Part shown: positions 16,272-25,672 of the stretch, piece after piece
Layout: each line of letters opens with the position of its first letter
Position numbering within the stretch: position 1 is the first letter of the stretch
Assembly: GCA_041741535.1 (NCBI GenBank)
Contig: JBGSJV010000125.1
Location: 9,287 to 73,286, forward strand
Direction: 5' to 3'
Source of the DNA: M30B19 sp041741535
Lineage (GTDB): Bacteria > Planctomycetota > Planctomycetia > Pirellulales > Pirellulaceae
DNA: 64,000 nt
Notes under the pieces: generated by a model
What the model was told of the DNA's origin: nothing
Database searches by the model: none
What the model saw: the letters and a program-made list of their open reading frames with translations, nothing else
Translations under genes and position numbers: made by a program

Positions 16272-19200
16272 TTAACGATCGAGCGAGCCCAACTCCAACG
16301 AGTAGCTGCCAGCCCGTAATTCTTCGTGCCGAGTCGATTCCAGAGGCTTCAGAAATACCTCTCGATCTTTCATGTCCGCCATGACTTGTTTCCAAGGGAC
16401 TCCGTGGCCATGCAATACTACCGATAAATGCTGGACCAGTCGAGCATCCGGTTTGCTCGCACGCGGCGTTGCGATGTAGGTGTCGCCCGGATCATGAACC
16501 TGAAACTCCAAGGGAGGACTGGACCAAGCACCCCACGGCGATTCGGCTTTGGCAGGTTCGATGAGAAGTTGCCAAGCGTAGCCGGTCGGAATGTCCTCCA
16601 GCGCAAAGCGGCCCCCTTTGTCGGAGCGAGTATTCGTCACCACACTGCTGGAGGGCGGTAGATCGTCGCCTACCAACGAGATCCGAACACCGTCCAAGGG
16701 TTCCCCGCTGGGATCGGTGACGATGCCCGTGAGTTTGGCGGAGGGCAACATTACAAAATTGATTTCCTGGGCGCGGCCTGGCAAGAACAAGTTTTTATCG
16801 GTCATACCGGGCCATTTTGCATCGGGACCTGGCGTTTCCAGCGCTGCCCAACAATCTCCTTGGCGGTGCAGGTTCTGTTCGAAGTGGCCTGCCAACTGGA
16901 CCGAGATCGTCGCGACCTGCGCGGAGATGGCATCGGAAGAAAGCAAGCCAGGTCCAAAGCGCAGGTCGTAGTTGCCATCCGCATCCGTCACGGTCGTTCC
17001 GGTTCTCTTGAGCGAGCCTATGCCACAATGAGCATGAACGGCGACGTTGGCCAACGGCTTGCCGTTTCGATCCGTGACCCGACCTTGCGCTGACCAAGGT
17101 TGCGGCGGAGCCGTCGCTTCGCGCCGGACGTTTTTCAGCGCGCCGGTGATGTCTTCGACATAAGTCGGCCAAAGCTCCTTTGTCGGCTTCGGCAGACTCA
17201 AGACATAAACGTGCCCCAAGGTCGTCTCACCCAAGTCATCGACCTTAACGTTTTGAAAGACTTTCTCTTGTCCGGGTACGGGCCACCCTGCTTGAAAATC
17301 AGCGGCGATTTTTTTCTCTTGGAATCGGACCGCGATCGTGTGCATATCCGATTTCAAATTTGTCGGCGAATGCTGCAAGTAGATTTCGCCTTGTCCGATG
17401 GTGACCGTCCAGTCCTCCGGTTTGATCTTGACGAGATTGGCGATCAGTTGTTCGCGTGGCCCCAAGGTGCCAGGACCTAGCGTGACTTGAAGGTGATTGG
17501 AGTCCTGCCAAATGGTCGACGCCGCCCACTCGCCACCCTCCGCAAACACCTCGTATTCCCGAGCGTCAGCCAGGAGAAAAAGCGAAGCGACATCAACGTT
17601 TTCCCACAACGTGCGGACCTCGCCTGGTTGCAACGTTTCCCTTTGTCCCGAAGTTTGCGGACGGGAACCGATGAACGGTGGCGGCAACTCGGGCCGCGGC
17701 ATATCCACCCGCAAAACCCGAAACGGAGCGTAATCTTGCGGATCAAATTTGGTGGGCTTTTCACCCACGTTCCGCAATTCAAGTTTCAACAACACGGGTT
17801 CGCCGACTTTGGGCGCCTGCGTCTGCAGAGTCAATCGCGACTGCAACCCCGAAGAGTTGGCCAAAGGTCCCCACTCCTGTTCATCCGCCGGTTCGGTTTT
17901 GCGCATCGGCTCTTCCTGCCATGGCTGCAAACGGGATTCCGAAGTGTTCGACTCCATACCATTGCTTGACTCCACGTTGCCAGTGTTCTCGCGATTGGCA
18001 TTTTCCTGCATCAGCCGAGCAAGGTCGTAATGCCACTGCATTTTCATCGCCATTGGTGCGTATCGAGTCTGTGAATCATGGTCGATCATGTATCGAATGG
18101 CGCCGTGGGGTGGCTCTGCTTCGTCCGAAGGAGCGCCAGTTGCCAGATGCAACTTCGCCTGAACAACCGGCGTAAAATCATGCTCGGCGGGATTTTGGAA
18201 GGCCGCATGTAACGTGACAACAAATTCATTAGCAACTTCTCGCACCGTTGCCATCAACAATTCGGCCCCATTATCCGCCGAGGCCTCGACGCGAACGACA
18301 CCTGTCGAGTCAAGCAACTTGATCCGTCCATTCGAGATCGTCACCTTGGTTTCTGGGCCTTCGCTAGAAACGGACACCGCTTCGCCCGTGAACTCGGCCC
18401 GCACCCCGGAACCCTCCGGCAAATGCAAGACGATCTCCGCGGCATCCATACCAACACCGGATTCCGTACCCAAGACATACTCCACCTTGGGCGACGAGAC
18501 CAGTGTCTCCTGGTCGGTTACCCGGCCTTGCAACTGTTCGAGCCGATTGCCAGTCGTGTCAGCAAACTTCGCCAACAACGCTTCCGGAGAACGCCCTGTT
18601 TCGCTGCTTCTCAGTTCTGCCAAGGTCAAACGATCGTTGGCGCGCTGAAGTTCGGATAACGTTGGCGCCGTAGAAGCGTCTTGGTCGTCTGGAAACTTCA
18701 TCAAGTAAAAATCGCCAGTCGCCGCCCAAACAAATCCTTCGCCCAAGGGCCCCCTCAACATTCGAGCCCAATTGCTCCCCAAAACGCCAAGACTTGAATT
18801 CTCGTCATTCAAAACCAGCGCGTTCACGGGACCGATGTCCGGACCCAAGGTCAAATTGACCCGTTCGATCCGCACGACCCGAAACCGCGTCTGCTCCGTC
18901 TTGTTGACTCCATAGAAGGCCAGATGCCCGGGAATCCAGATCGTGTCATCGACATAGGGCACGATCTTGTGTTGACCAGCAGGTTCGGTCATCTCGTTGA
19001 CCGTAATGGTTTGTAGCTTCGTTTCTTTCACGTGCGTTTGATCAGGTAGTGTCTCGCGTGTAACGACCGACAATTCACCAGTTTGCGGATCCAGCAGCAC
19101 TCCAGGAATCAGATGGGAGACTTGTGGCAAGCTGTCTCGTGTTCTTGGCGGTTGATCGCCGAAGTCGATCTCACCCCAATCGACCGCACCAAGTTCTTTG

Positions 19201-20594
19201 GCAATGCGCGCTGGAACAAATGTGTAGTTGAATAGATTTGAGTACTTCATATCGACGTTCGCTTGGCGCCCATCGGTACCAAATAAAACTACATTCGCAA
19301 GGACGGGATGGCTTTGACCCGTTCGCTCGTCGACTTTACTGACTTCGCGTTGATGTCGTGGCCAGTCATCTGTGGGAACTGCGGTCGTCAACCAAGCTCG
19401 GTTTTCGAGCGTTTGTGTTGGCAAGTCGACGACACTCTCGTTCACCGGTTCGTTCCCAGTCGACTCGGACACACTCGCGAGAACCGTGACCCACATTGCA
19501 CCCACCAATATCCCTGCGACCGAAAGCGTCAACAGGCCCGCTGTCCAACGCGGCGATGGGCGATTCTCTGTTGGTAGGACCAACCGCCGAATTCGGTGGA
19601 CCAACGCTCCTCCGGCGGCCGACATCGCCAGCCCCGTCGCACAACGATTTTCTTCTAAATGCAACAATGCCTTGGCCAAGACCAAACAGTCGCCACAGAC
19701 TTGAATTGCCATGTCGTCACAGCAGTTTTCTCGTTCGCGTCGGATCGCGGCCGAAACCCACCAGACCACCGGATGATAAAACAGCAATGTCTCCAGGAAT
19801 GATTGAACCACGTTGACGATCCAGTCATGACGGCGAATATGCGCCAACTCATGCGCCAAGATCGACTCAACTTCGGTAACCGTAAGCCCCGACAAGAGGC
19901 TCGCCGGAATAATTAATGCGGGCCGCCAAAACCCAATCACCGCTGGCACCGGTACCTCGCACGATTGGAACAAATCTAGCGGTAGGCGGATATTCATTCG
20001 CTCAAGCAACCGCTCCACACTTTGGCGGATCCGCACATCCACGATGACCTGCGCACGACTCCGCAAACGATGAATTCGCCAAAGTCCACCCAACAACCTC
20101 AGCGACAATAGCAGTACCCCGGTCAACCAAACCGTCGCAATGATGGGCATCCAATGGCTTTGAGTACTCCACCAAGTATTGCCGGTTGAAGCTGGATCTC
20201 CCTCATCGGAAAGCGATTCTTGTAACTGAACCGCTGGAACAGGCAACGAATCTTGCGCCCGAAACGGTGGTACGGTCGGCTGTGCGACGGACACCTGCGG
20301 AAGACTCGACGTTTGGTTCGGCAAATCAAGTTGCGCACATTCGAGGCTACTCCAGCTGGCAGGCTCGCTTTGGGCCACCAGCAAAGCCAGCGTCACGACG
20401 GGGCAAATCGCGAGCACAACCAGTCCCGCGCATGCTGTGTAATACCGTGCGGCAGCCGCATGAAGCCGCAATGCCCAAAGGCTCAAGGCCAATGGCCCCG
20501 CCACCACAAACCCCTGCCACAAGAAATGGACCACCGTCCAACCCATAAGTTCAACTAGTGGATGCTGCCAAAACCACTGCAACAACTCGTTCAT
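16272..20594 (-). CDS. BlaR1-like M56 metallopeptidase fused to a large sensor region
   Basis: 1440 residues, over twice normal BlaR1 length. The N-terminus carries the M56 module: membrane helices (VVHFLWQGFVVAGPLALSLW; TVWLTGVLLLSLRLLGGLW) and the zinc site HELAH at 248-252. A further helix near 355 leads to a region lacking a penicillin-binding domain. Instead there is a beta-rich segment resembling a retropepsin-like fold (TFVPARIAKELGA ... SLGVLGSNWARML), a middle part of unknown type, and two C-terminal carboxypeptidase-regulatory-like domains (SAQGRVTDRNGKPLANVAVHAH; TGIVTDPSGEPLDGVRISL). The family cleaves a cytoplasmic BlaI repressor after sensing an outside signal. The ATG overlaps the blaI stop by four bases. 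Confidence 0.85.
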   Translation of the reverse strand: MNELLQWFWQHPLVELMGWTVVHFLWQGFVVAGPLALSLWALRLHAAAARYYTACAGLVVLAICPVVTLALLVAQSEPASWSSLECAQLDLPNQTSSLPQVSVAQPTVPPFRAQDSLPVPAVQLQESLSDEGDPASTGNTWWSTQSHWMPIIATVWLTGVLLLSLRLLGGLWRIHRLRSRAQVIVDVRIRQSVERLLERMNIRLPLDLFQSCEVPVPAVIGFWRPALIIPASLLSGLTVTEVESILAHELAHIRRHDWIVNVVQSFLETLLFYHPVVWWVSAAIRRERENCCDDMAIQVCGDCLVLAKALLHLEENRCATGLAMSAAGGALVHRIRRLVLPTENRPSPRWTAGLLTLSVAGILVGAMWVTVLASVSESTGNEPVNESVVDLPTQTLENRAWLTTAVPTDDWPRHQREVSKVDERTGQSHPVLANVVLFGTDGRQANVDMKYSNLFNYTFVPARIAKELGAVDWGEIDFGDQPPRTRDSLPQVSHLIPGVLLDPQTGELSVVTRETLPDQTHVKETKLQTITVNEMTEPAGQHKIVPYVDDTIWIPGHLAFYGVNKTEQTRFRVVRIERVNLTLGPDIGPVNALVLNDENSSLGVLGSNWARMLRGPLGEGFVWAATGDFYLMKFPDDQDASTAPTLSELQRANDRLTLAELRSSETGRSPEALLAKFADTTGNRLEQLQGRVTDQETLVSSPKVEYVLGTESGVGMDAAEIVLHLPEGSGVRAEFTGEAVSVSSEGPETKVTISNGRIKLLDSTGVVRVEASADNGAELLMATVREVANEFVVTLHAAFQNPAEHDFTPVVQAKLHLATGAPSDEAEPPHGAIRYMIDHDSQTRYAPMAMKMQWHYDLARLMQENANRENTGNVESSNGMESNTSESRLQPWQEEPMRKTEPADEQEWGPLANSSGLQSRLTLQTQAPKVGEPVLLKLELRNVGEKPTKFDPQDYAPFRVLRVDMPRPELPPPFIGSRPQTSGQRETLQPGEVRTLWENVDVASLFLLADAREYEVFAEGGEWAASTIWQDSNHLQVTLGPGTLGPREQLIANLVKIKPEDWTVTIGQGEIYLQHSPTNLKSDMHTIAVRFQEKKIAADFQAGWPVPGQEKVFQNVKVDDLGETTLGHVYVLSLPKPTKELWPTYVEDITGALKNVRREATAPPQPWSAQGRVTDRNGKPLANVAVHAHCGIGSLKRTGTTVTDADGNYDLRFGPGLLSSDAISAQVATISVQLAGHFEQNLHRQGDCWAALETPGPDAKWPGMTDKNLFLPGRAQEINFVMLPSAKLTGIVTDPSGEPLDGVRISLVGDDLPPSSSVVTNTRSDKGGRFALEDIPTGYAWQLLIEPAKAESPWGAWSSPPLEFQVHDPGDTYIATPRASKPDARLVQHLSVVLHGHGVPWKQVMADMKDREVFLKPLESTRHEELRAGSYSLELGSLDR

Positions 20595-20959
20595 TGGGAG
20601 TCCCTTTCCAATTCGTCGATTAAATTGCGAATCTCGCGGAGTTCTTCCGGTGTTGATTTTTTCGCCGCCAAAGCTTGCAACACCAACTGCTGAGCCGAAC
20701 CCGCAAAAACCTGCTCCACGAGTTCACTTACCAAACGGCGCTGGGTCTTTTGCCGAGTAACCAACGCGGTATAAACGTGCGAGCGATTCGAGTCGTCGCG
20801 CCCCAACAGCCCTTTTTCAAACATGATCTGCATCAGCTTGAGCGTGGTTGTGTAACCCGTCCCACGCTCGGCTTCTAAGATGTCCTGGACCTGACGAACC
20901 GTCGACGGCCCTTGCTCCCACAATACCTGCAGGATCGCCAACTCGGCGTCGGTGGGCAT
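20591..20959 (-). CDS. BlaI/MecI-type transcriptional repressor
   Basis: 122 residues from ATG 20959, which has AAGGAG six bases upstream; a GTG seven codons earlier (20980, preceded by GGAGG) cannot be excluded. Winged-helix motif: AELAILQVLWEQGPSTVRQV and GYTTTLKLMQIMFEKGLLGR, followed by a C-terminal dimerisation helix region (RRLVSELVEQVFAGSAQQL). The family represses its own operon by binding inverted repeats and is inactivated by cleavage by the BlaR1 partner, encoded immediately downstream with an ATGA overlap. Matching inverted repeats lie in its promoter at 21054-21090. Confidence 0.92.
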   Translation of the reverse strand: MPTDAELAILQVLWEQGPSTVRQVQDILEAERGTGYTTTLKLMQIMFEKGLLGRDDSNRSHVYTALVTRQKTQRRLVSELVEQVFAGSAQQLVLQALAAKKSTPEELREIRNLIDELERDSQ

Positions 20960-21048
20960 GGGAATCTCCTTGTTCGTCACGTGTCAAATCCTCCGAGTTC
21001 AGCCCCCTGTAATCCGCTCCCCAGGACAACGATCCGCGGACGAGAGCA

Positions 21049-21077
21049 ATTATACGAACCGATTCGTAGTTTGTCAA
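21049..21077 (-). promoter_or_regulatory. Consensus sigma-70 promoter of the blaI-blaR1 operon
   Basis: On the minus strand, TTGACA (21077-21072) and TATAAT (21054-21049) are separated by exactly 17 bases, a perfect match to both hexamers. Transcription would start near 21042, about 80 bases ahead of the blaI ATG. Such a strong promoter fits a gene set held off by a repressor. Confidence 0.85.
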
Positions 21078-21091
21078 CGAAAGATTTCGTA
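21053..21091. promoter_or_regulatory. Two inverted-repeat operators overlapping the blaI promoter
   Basis: Operator 1 is TACGAA-CCGA-TTCGTA at 21053-21068, filling the spacer and touching the -10. Operator 2 has the same half-sites, ACGAA-AGAT-TTCGT, at 21077-21090 and touches the -35. Half-site sequence and 4-base spacing are identical, and centres are 23 bases apart. The placement is typical of BlaI-family autorepression, but the half-site sequence differs from the classical TACA/TGTA type. Confidence 0.75.
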
Positions 21092-21487
21092 GATTCGCGG
21101 ACACCGGTGTCTCACCGAGGCACAAACGCAGGCAGAGACAAATTCCGACTTCTGAGGGACTTCGAGCTGACGGCCCCGATCGGACACGCCATTGCCTTGC
21201 GGCGTCCCCCGACTTCGTGCTTCGCGTGAGCCTTTCGCGGTCGAACAGCCCGCCTCGACCAACGCGTTGGATTCATCGACCCACGCATCTCATCGAGGCA
21301 CGAAAAGAAAGATCACGGCCTCCAAAGGGACGTGCTTGAGTAATCGCATCTTCGCGTCGCGTAATTCGATTGCTTCTGCGCGATATGAACAGAAATATTT
21401 ACCATATCGACTGCATTTTCCTGACCAAGCAAATTCCATTTAGGTAAACGACGGAAGAATTGAAGCTCTTGCTGCTCGGCCCAACCT
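21092..21487. other. Intergenic region without a recognised gene
   Basis: 396 bases between the blaI promoter and the end of the AraC gene. No gene is supported. Two near-identical short stretches, CTCACCGAGGCAC (from 21111) and CTCATCGAGGCAC (from 21289), and a small inverted repeat GGTCGA/TCGACC (21239-21244, 21255-21260) were noticed. No T-run follows the latter, so it is not a convincing terminator. Confidence 0.4.
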
Positions 21488-22297
21488 TTACTTAAAACGT
21501 GCCCGGAAATCAGTTGGGGTATAACCTAAGCGACTGCGGAACGCACTGGTGAGGTGGCTGTGACTGGCAAAACCAGTATCCATCGCAATTCTCGTTACAT
21601 CGTAACTGGTGTGAAGAAGGAGCCACTGAGCTCGACGAATTCGTTGAGCGATAACATACTGTGCGGGTGTCGTTCCAAAGGAATGCCGGAACGCAATCAA
21701 TAAATGGTGAGGTGTCATGCTGGAAAGTTTGGCAAGCGCATCTACTGTGATTTGTTCTGCAAGATTCTCAAAGACATAATCGCGAAGATAGCGAGCCTGG
21801 GACTGATCCAGCAGCGGACTGCAATCCCTCGTAGTGCAGTCAGTCCCATGTAGATATCTCTCTCCGAGATGAGAATGAATCGACGCGGAGAGTTCGCGTA
21901 TATGCATTTGCGATACGTCATCGGTTTTTGCAGCAATCATCGCAAGGTTTGCAACGGCCGAGTGCAAACCATAATCTCGCCAACCAGCGAGAATGTCACA
22001 TTCCGTAGTCGAAGAATCAACGCGTTTGCACATGGAGATGACCGCATAGTGAATATGACCGCCTGTGGCCCGACTGCGGTATGTTCTCTCTGCGGGAACC
22101 GTCCAGATTTCACCCGAGACTGCAGGACCAACGCAGCCCGCGTGACCGTCAATTTCGGTCTCTAGGGAATCCATATATCCTCCCAGGTGAACAATGAAAT
22201 GGTGCTTGTCGTCACCCACTTGCCATTCCTTGGCGTTACGAATGTCCTCGGTGGCTACCAACAATTGAAATTCAGGTAAGTGAAAATCTGAAAACAT
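21488..22297 (-). CDS. AraC family transcriptional regulator
   Basis: 269 residues from ATG 22297, preceded by GGAG at six bases; an in-frame start at 22447 would add 50 residues without a good ribosome site. The N-terminal half is a cupin-like sensing domain (HHFIVHLGGYMDSLE ... GEIWTVPAERTYRS). The C-terminal half has both AraC helix-turn-helix motifs (ITVDALAKLSSMTPHHLLIAF; DVTRIAMDTGFASHSHLTSA) and the closing RLGYTPTDFRARFK. It is transcribed away from the SDR gene at 22516 and probably controls it. The ligand is unknown. Confidence 0.9.
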   Translation of the reverse strand: MFSDFHLPEFQLLVATEDIRNAKEWQVGDDKHHFIVHLGGYMDSLETEIDGHAGCVGPAVSGEIWTVPAERTYRSRATGGHIHYAVISMCKRVDSSTTECDILAGWRDYGLHSAVANLAMIAAKTDDVSQMHIRELSASIHSHLGERYLHGTDCTTRDCSPLLDQSQARYLRDYVFENLAEQITVDALAKLSSMTPHHLLIAFRHSFGTTPAQYVIAQRIRRAQWLLLHTSYDVTRIAMDTGFASHSHLTSAFRSRLGYTPTDFRARFK

Positions 22298-22451
22298 AGG
22301 GACTCCAAACAGGCGACGACAGGGTTTCACCAAATTATCGCATTGCAATTGGTGCTGCAAGGCACGGAAACTGGGTTGCCACAACAGCCTAATAGCTTTG
22401 CTCGGAGAATTTGAAAGCGGCCTAGGAGCTGTTTTGCTAACGTACACCGAT

Positions 22452-22465
22452 TCGCAGATTTGCGA
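22452..22465. promoter_or_regulatory. Possible operator between the AraC and SDR genes
   Basis: A perfect inverted repeat TCGCA-GATT-TGCGA lies 50 bases upstream of the SDR start in the divergent region. AraC proteins normally bind direct repeats, so assignment to this regulator is only a guess. Confidence 0.3.
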
Positions 22466-22515
22466 CCAAACGGTACGAAGCAGTCAGACAACATTTAATG
22501 AGGAGTCCCTAAAAT

Positions 22516-23292
22516 ATGAGCAATCCTAATTTGATCAAAGGCAAAGTGGTCATCGTGGCAGGTGGCGCAAAGAATCTTGGTGGACTGATTTCCCGTGATA
22601 TGGCAGCTCAGGGAGCTGAAGCCGTCACCGTTCATTACAACAGCACTGGAACGAAAAAGGATGCGGATGAGACAGTGGCAGCTATCGAAAAAGCGGGGGC
22701 CAAGGCCATCGCAATCCAAGGTGACTTAACCAGAGTTGTGGAATGTACCCGGCTGTTTGACGAAACGATCAAGGCTTTTGGTCGGGTTGACATCGCCATC
22801 AACACGTCTGGCATGGTCATCAAAAAGCCGATCATTGAAGCCACAGAAGAAGACTACGACAAGATTTTTGCAATCAACTCAAAAGCCGCCTTCTTCTTCA
22901 TTCAAGAAGCTGGCAAGAAGCTCGCTGACCGGGGCAAGATTTGCACCATTGTTAGTTCGCTCCTGGCCGCCTACACCGACTCTTATGCGATCTATCCGGG
23001 CAGCAAGGCTCCGATCGAGCATTTCACGCGAGCCGCGTCAAAAGAATTTGGAGCGAGAGGAATCAGCGTGACTGCTGTGGGGCCTGGACCAATGGAAACG
23101 CCTTTCTTCTATGGGCAAGAGACTAAAGAAGCGGCCCAGTACAATCAAACCGCTGCTGCCCTAAGCAGATTTACGGCGACGGGCCTTACAGCTCCCGAAG
23201 ACATCGTTCCCATCGTAAGGTTACTGGTCAGCGAAGGGTGGTGGATCACAGGGCAAACCATTTTCGCCAACGGTGGCTACACGACTCGATGA
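22516..23292 (+). CDS. Short-chain dehydrogenase/reductase
   Basis: 258 residues with GAGGAG ahead of the ATG. The Rossmann cofactor motif is a variant, VAGGAKNLGG, in place of TGxxxGxG. NTSG replaces NNAG, the catalytic serine is in IVSSLLAAYTDS, and the Tyr/Lys pair is in YPGSK. PGPMETPFFYG follows the catalytic region. It is a classical-SDR NAD(P)-dependent oxidoreductase of unknown substrate. It diverges from the AraC regulator and starts an accessory block. Confidence 0.9.
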   Translation: MSNPNLIKGKVVIVAGGAKNLGGLISRDMAAQGAEAVTVHYNSTGTKKDADETVAAIEKAGAKAIAIQGDLTRVVECTRLFDETIKAFGRVDIAINTSGMVIKKPIIEATEEDYDKIFAINSKAAFFFIQEAGKKLADRGKICTIVSSLLAAYTDSYAIYPGSKAPIEHFTRAASKEFGARGISVTAVGPGPMETPFFYGQETKEAAQYNQTAAALSRFTATGLTAPEDIVPIVRLLVSEGWWITGQTIFANGGYTTR

Positions 23293-23410
23293 TCGATCGA
23301 TGAGCGGTTTTATTTTTAAGCATGTATCGCAAATCAGTTGAGGCCCACAGAATGAACACCCAACCGTATTGGATCACGACACAGCACTCTCCACGGGAGT
23401 ATCCTTTCTC

Positions 23411-24160
23411 ATGAGCTCAACAAATTCTACTCGTTCGGCGATTGTTACTGGCTCGTCACGCGGAATCGGGGCATGCATTGCAAACCGGCTCGCCCGAGAC
23501 GGCATCGGTGTCGTCGTCAACTTTTCCGGGGCGGAGGCGGAAGCTCAGTCCGTGGTGCGGGAGATCGTCGTTAGTGGCGGGCATGCAATCGCCGTCCAGG
23601 CGGACATACGCGATCCGGCCGCGTTCGCCCGTTTGTTCGACGCTGCCGACCGCGAATTCGGCGGGACTGACATCCTGGTGAATAACGCTGGTGTCATTCA
23701 ACCGGGCATGGTTCCGATTGCCGACACTGACGATGATCTGTTCGCAAGGCTCATTGACATCAACCTGAAGGGAACATTCCATGGATTGCGTCTTGCAGCG
23801 AAACGTCTGCGGATGGGCGGTCGGATCGTGAATTTCTCGACGAGCCTAGTCGAACTTGCAATACCGGGTACCGCAGTTTACGCGGCAGCAAAAGTGGGTG
23901 TAGAGCAATTGACGAACGTTTTTGCAAAGGAACTCCGCGGTCGCGACATTACTGTGAATGCGGTCGCGCCTGGCCCCACCGCGACGAGTTTATTCCTCGA
24001 CGGCAAGTCGGAGGAACTCATCGCGCAATCATCTAAGGCGGCTCCACTCGAACGACTGGGCTCCCCAGACGACATTGCTGGAATTGTATCCTTCCTTGTC
24101 GGACCTGACGGAGGATGGGTCAATGGCCAGACGATACGAGCAAATGGAGGGCTTATTTGA
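23411..24160 (+). CDS. Short-chain dehydrogenase/reductase (second)
   Basis: 249 residues from ATG 23411 (GGGAG about ten bases upstream). Motifs are complete: TGSSRGIGACIA (cofactor), NNAG, serine in NFSTSL and YAAAK (catalytic Tyr and Lys), then PGPTATSLF. It differs from the preceding SDR in the cofactor motif, so it is a separate enzyme rather than a recent duplicate. Same strand as its neighbours; 118 bases after the first SDR. Confidence 0.9.
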   Translation: MSSTNSTRSAIVTGSSRGIGACIANRLARDGIGVVVNFSGAEAEAQSVVREIVVSGGHAIAVQADIRDPAAFARLFDAADREFGGTDILVNNAGVIQPGMVPIADTDDDLFARLIDINLKGTFHGLRLAAKRLRMGGRIVNFSTSLVELAIPGTAVYAAAKVGVEQLTNVFAKELRGRDITVNAVAPGPTATSLFLDGKSEELIAQSSKAAPLERLGSPDDIAGIVSFLVGPDGGWVNGQTIRANGGLI

Positions 24161-24287
24161 TTGCGACATAAGAGACAAAAAAGCTAGCGATGATAATCGC
24201 AATCGTACTATTCTGTTTTGCAATTTCGTCGTTTCGGCAACCCTCGCGACGGAAATGTCAGTTGAACAATTTCAAAAGGACCAAGAT

Positions 24288-24605
24288 ATGCTTAGATCCT
24301 TATCTCAACCGCAAGTAAAATCGGCTCTCGATGCCTGGCAACGGAACGATCTTCCTGCTTGGCTGGAGCACTTCTCTGTCGACGCTAAGCTTTTCGATGA
24401 CGGCAGCCCCCGCGACTTTAAGAAGTTCTCAAGCGAAATTGGTAAGGAGCGATTCACCAGTATCGAGATGGAAGAAGATGGTGGCATGTCAATCTTTGGA
24501 CATTTCCACAGCGATCAATGGGGGGACTTCAAAACCTACTTCAAGCTTCACCTCGCGTCTGACGGAAAATTCGACAGGCTCGACATTGGACAGGCAAACT
24601 ATTAA
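24288..24605 (+). CDS. NTF2-like (SnoaL-type) small protein
   Basis: 105 residues from ATG 24288, chosen for AAAGGA seven bases upstream; ATG 24255 is possible but weaker. It shows the cone-shaped NTF2-like pattern: an N-terminal helix (VKSALDAWQRNDLPAWLEHF), DAKLFDDGSPRD, then strands ending FGHFHSDQWGDFKTYFKLH. Members are often small enzymes or binding proteins next to SDRs. No catalytic residue can be assigned here. Confidence 0.7.
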   Translation: MLRSLSQPQVKSALDAWQRNDLPAWLEHFSVDAKLFDDGSPRDFKKFSSEIGKERFTSIEMEEDGGMSIFGHFHSDQWGDFKTYFKLHLASDGKFDRLDIGQANY

Positions 24606-24650
24606 CTGCTGACAGACCTTATGTGAGCGCATTTTAGGAAAACTCCCCGA

Positions 24651-25664
24651 ATGCATACCGGCAAACACTATACACTGGCGGAAATCGTCAAGTGGACACG
24701 ACGAGAAACGGCAGTGTTCTTCGTGTTGGCTGCTGTCCCGACTTCTGCCTACGCATGGTTGAATTGGACTTGGTTGGCGATTCCCTGGGTGCCGATTGCA
24801 TTGATCGGCACGGCAGTCGCCTTTGTAACTGGCTTTAAGAACAACGCATCCTATTCTCGGCTGTGGGAAGCGCGACAAATATGGGGCTCGCTTATCAACA
24901 ATAGTCGCTACTGGGGTACACAGTGTTGTGACTTTCTAAGCAAGCCAGCCGCCGCTGAGACTATGGGTTGCGATGACAATCAAACGCAACGGCTCATCTA
25001 CCGTCATATCGCATTTGTAACGGCTCTTCGGTACCAACTTCGCAAGCCGAGATCATGGGAAACCATGTCCAAATCGCACAACATCGAATACCAAAGTCAA
25101 TACGTTGTTGCGGAATGGACTGGTGATCTCAAAAACGAGCTAATATCGTTGCTTGATGAGACCGAACTAGAACAAGTACTTGGATTCGCCAACATCGCAA
25201 CTCAAGTTCTGGCACTACAGTCACGTCAACTTGGAGAGCTAGTGCGAAATGAAAGGCTGTCAGAGTTTCAACGTGTCTTCATGTCGCAAACTATTGCCAA
25301 GTTTTTTGACGACCAGGGAAAAAGCGAGCGCATCAAGAACTTTCCCTATCCTCGTCAGTTCGCAACGTTGAATGTCTATTTCATTTGGCTGTTTATCTTT
25401 CTTGTGCCCTTCGGATTGCTGCGCGAATTCGACAGGCTAGGCGAACATAGTGTGTGGCTGACGATTCCGGCAAGTATGATTGTTGCTTGGGTATTCCACA
25501 CGATCGATAAGATCGGAGAGAGTTCGGAGAATCCATTTGAGGGTGGCCCCAACGATGTTCCAATCACTGCTTTAGCGCGCACACTCGAAATCGATCTTCG
25601 AGAAATGCTCGGCGAGACAGAACTTCCACTAATCGTTCAACCTGTGAACAACATTTTGACTTGA
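24651..25664 (+). CDS. Bestrophin-family anion channel
   Basis: 337 residues. Matches the bacterial bestrophin/UPF0187 pattern: an N-terminal helix pair (AVFFVLAAVPTSAYAWL; IPWVPIALIGTAVAFVTGF), the signature FKNNASYSRLWEARQIWGSL, and a second pore helix pair (LNVYFIWLFIFLVPFGLL; WLTIPASMIVAWVFHTIDKI) followed by the conserved acidic ENPFEGGPNDVP loop. Known bestrophins form pentameric chloride/bicarbonate channels in animals and algae; some bacterial homologues conduct cations instead. The next gene starts eight bases after its stop. Confidence 0.9.
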   Translation: MHTGKHYTLAEIVKWTRRETAVFFVLAAVPTSAYAWLNWTWLAIPWVPIALIGTAVAFVTGFKNNASYSRLWEARQIWGSLINNSRYWGTQCCDFLSKPAAAETMGCDDNQTQRLIYRHIAFVTALRYQLRKPRSWETMSKSHNIEYQSQYVVAEWTGDLKNELISLLDETELEQVLGFANIATQVLALQSRQLGELVRNERLSEFQRVFMSQTIAKFFDDQGKSERIKNFPYPRQFATLNVYFIWLFIFLVPFGLLREFDRLGEHSVWLTIPASMIVAWVFHTIDKIGESSENPFEGGPNDVPITALARTLEIDLREMLGETELPLIVQPVNNILT

Positions 25665-25672
25665 GGACCTTT

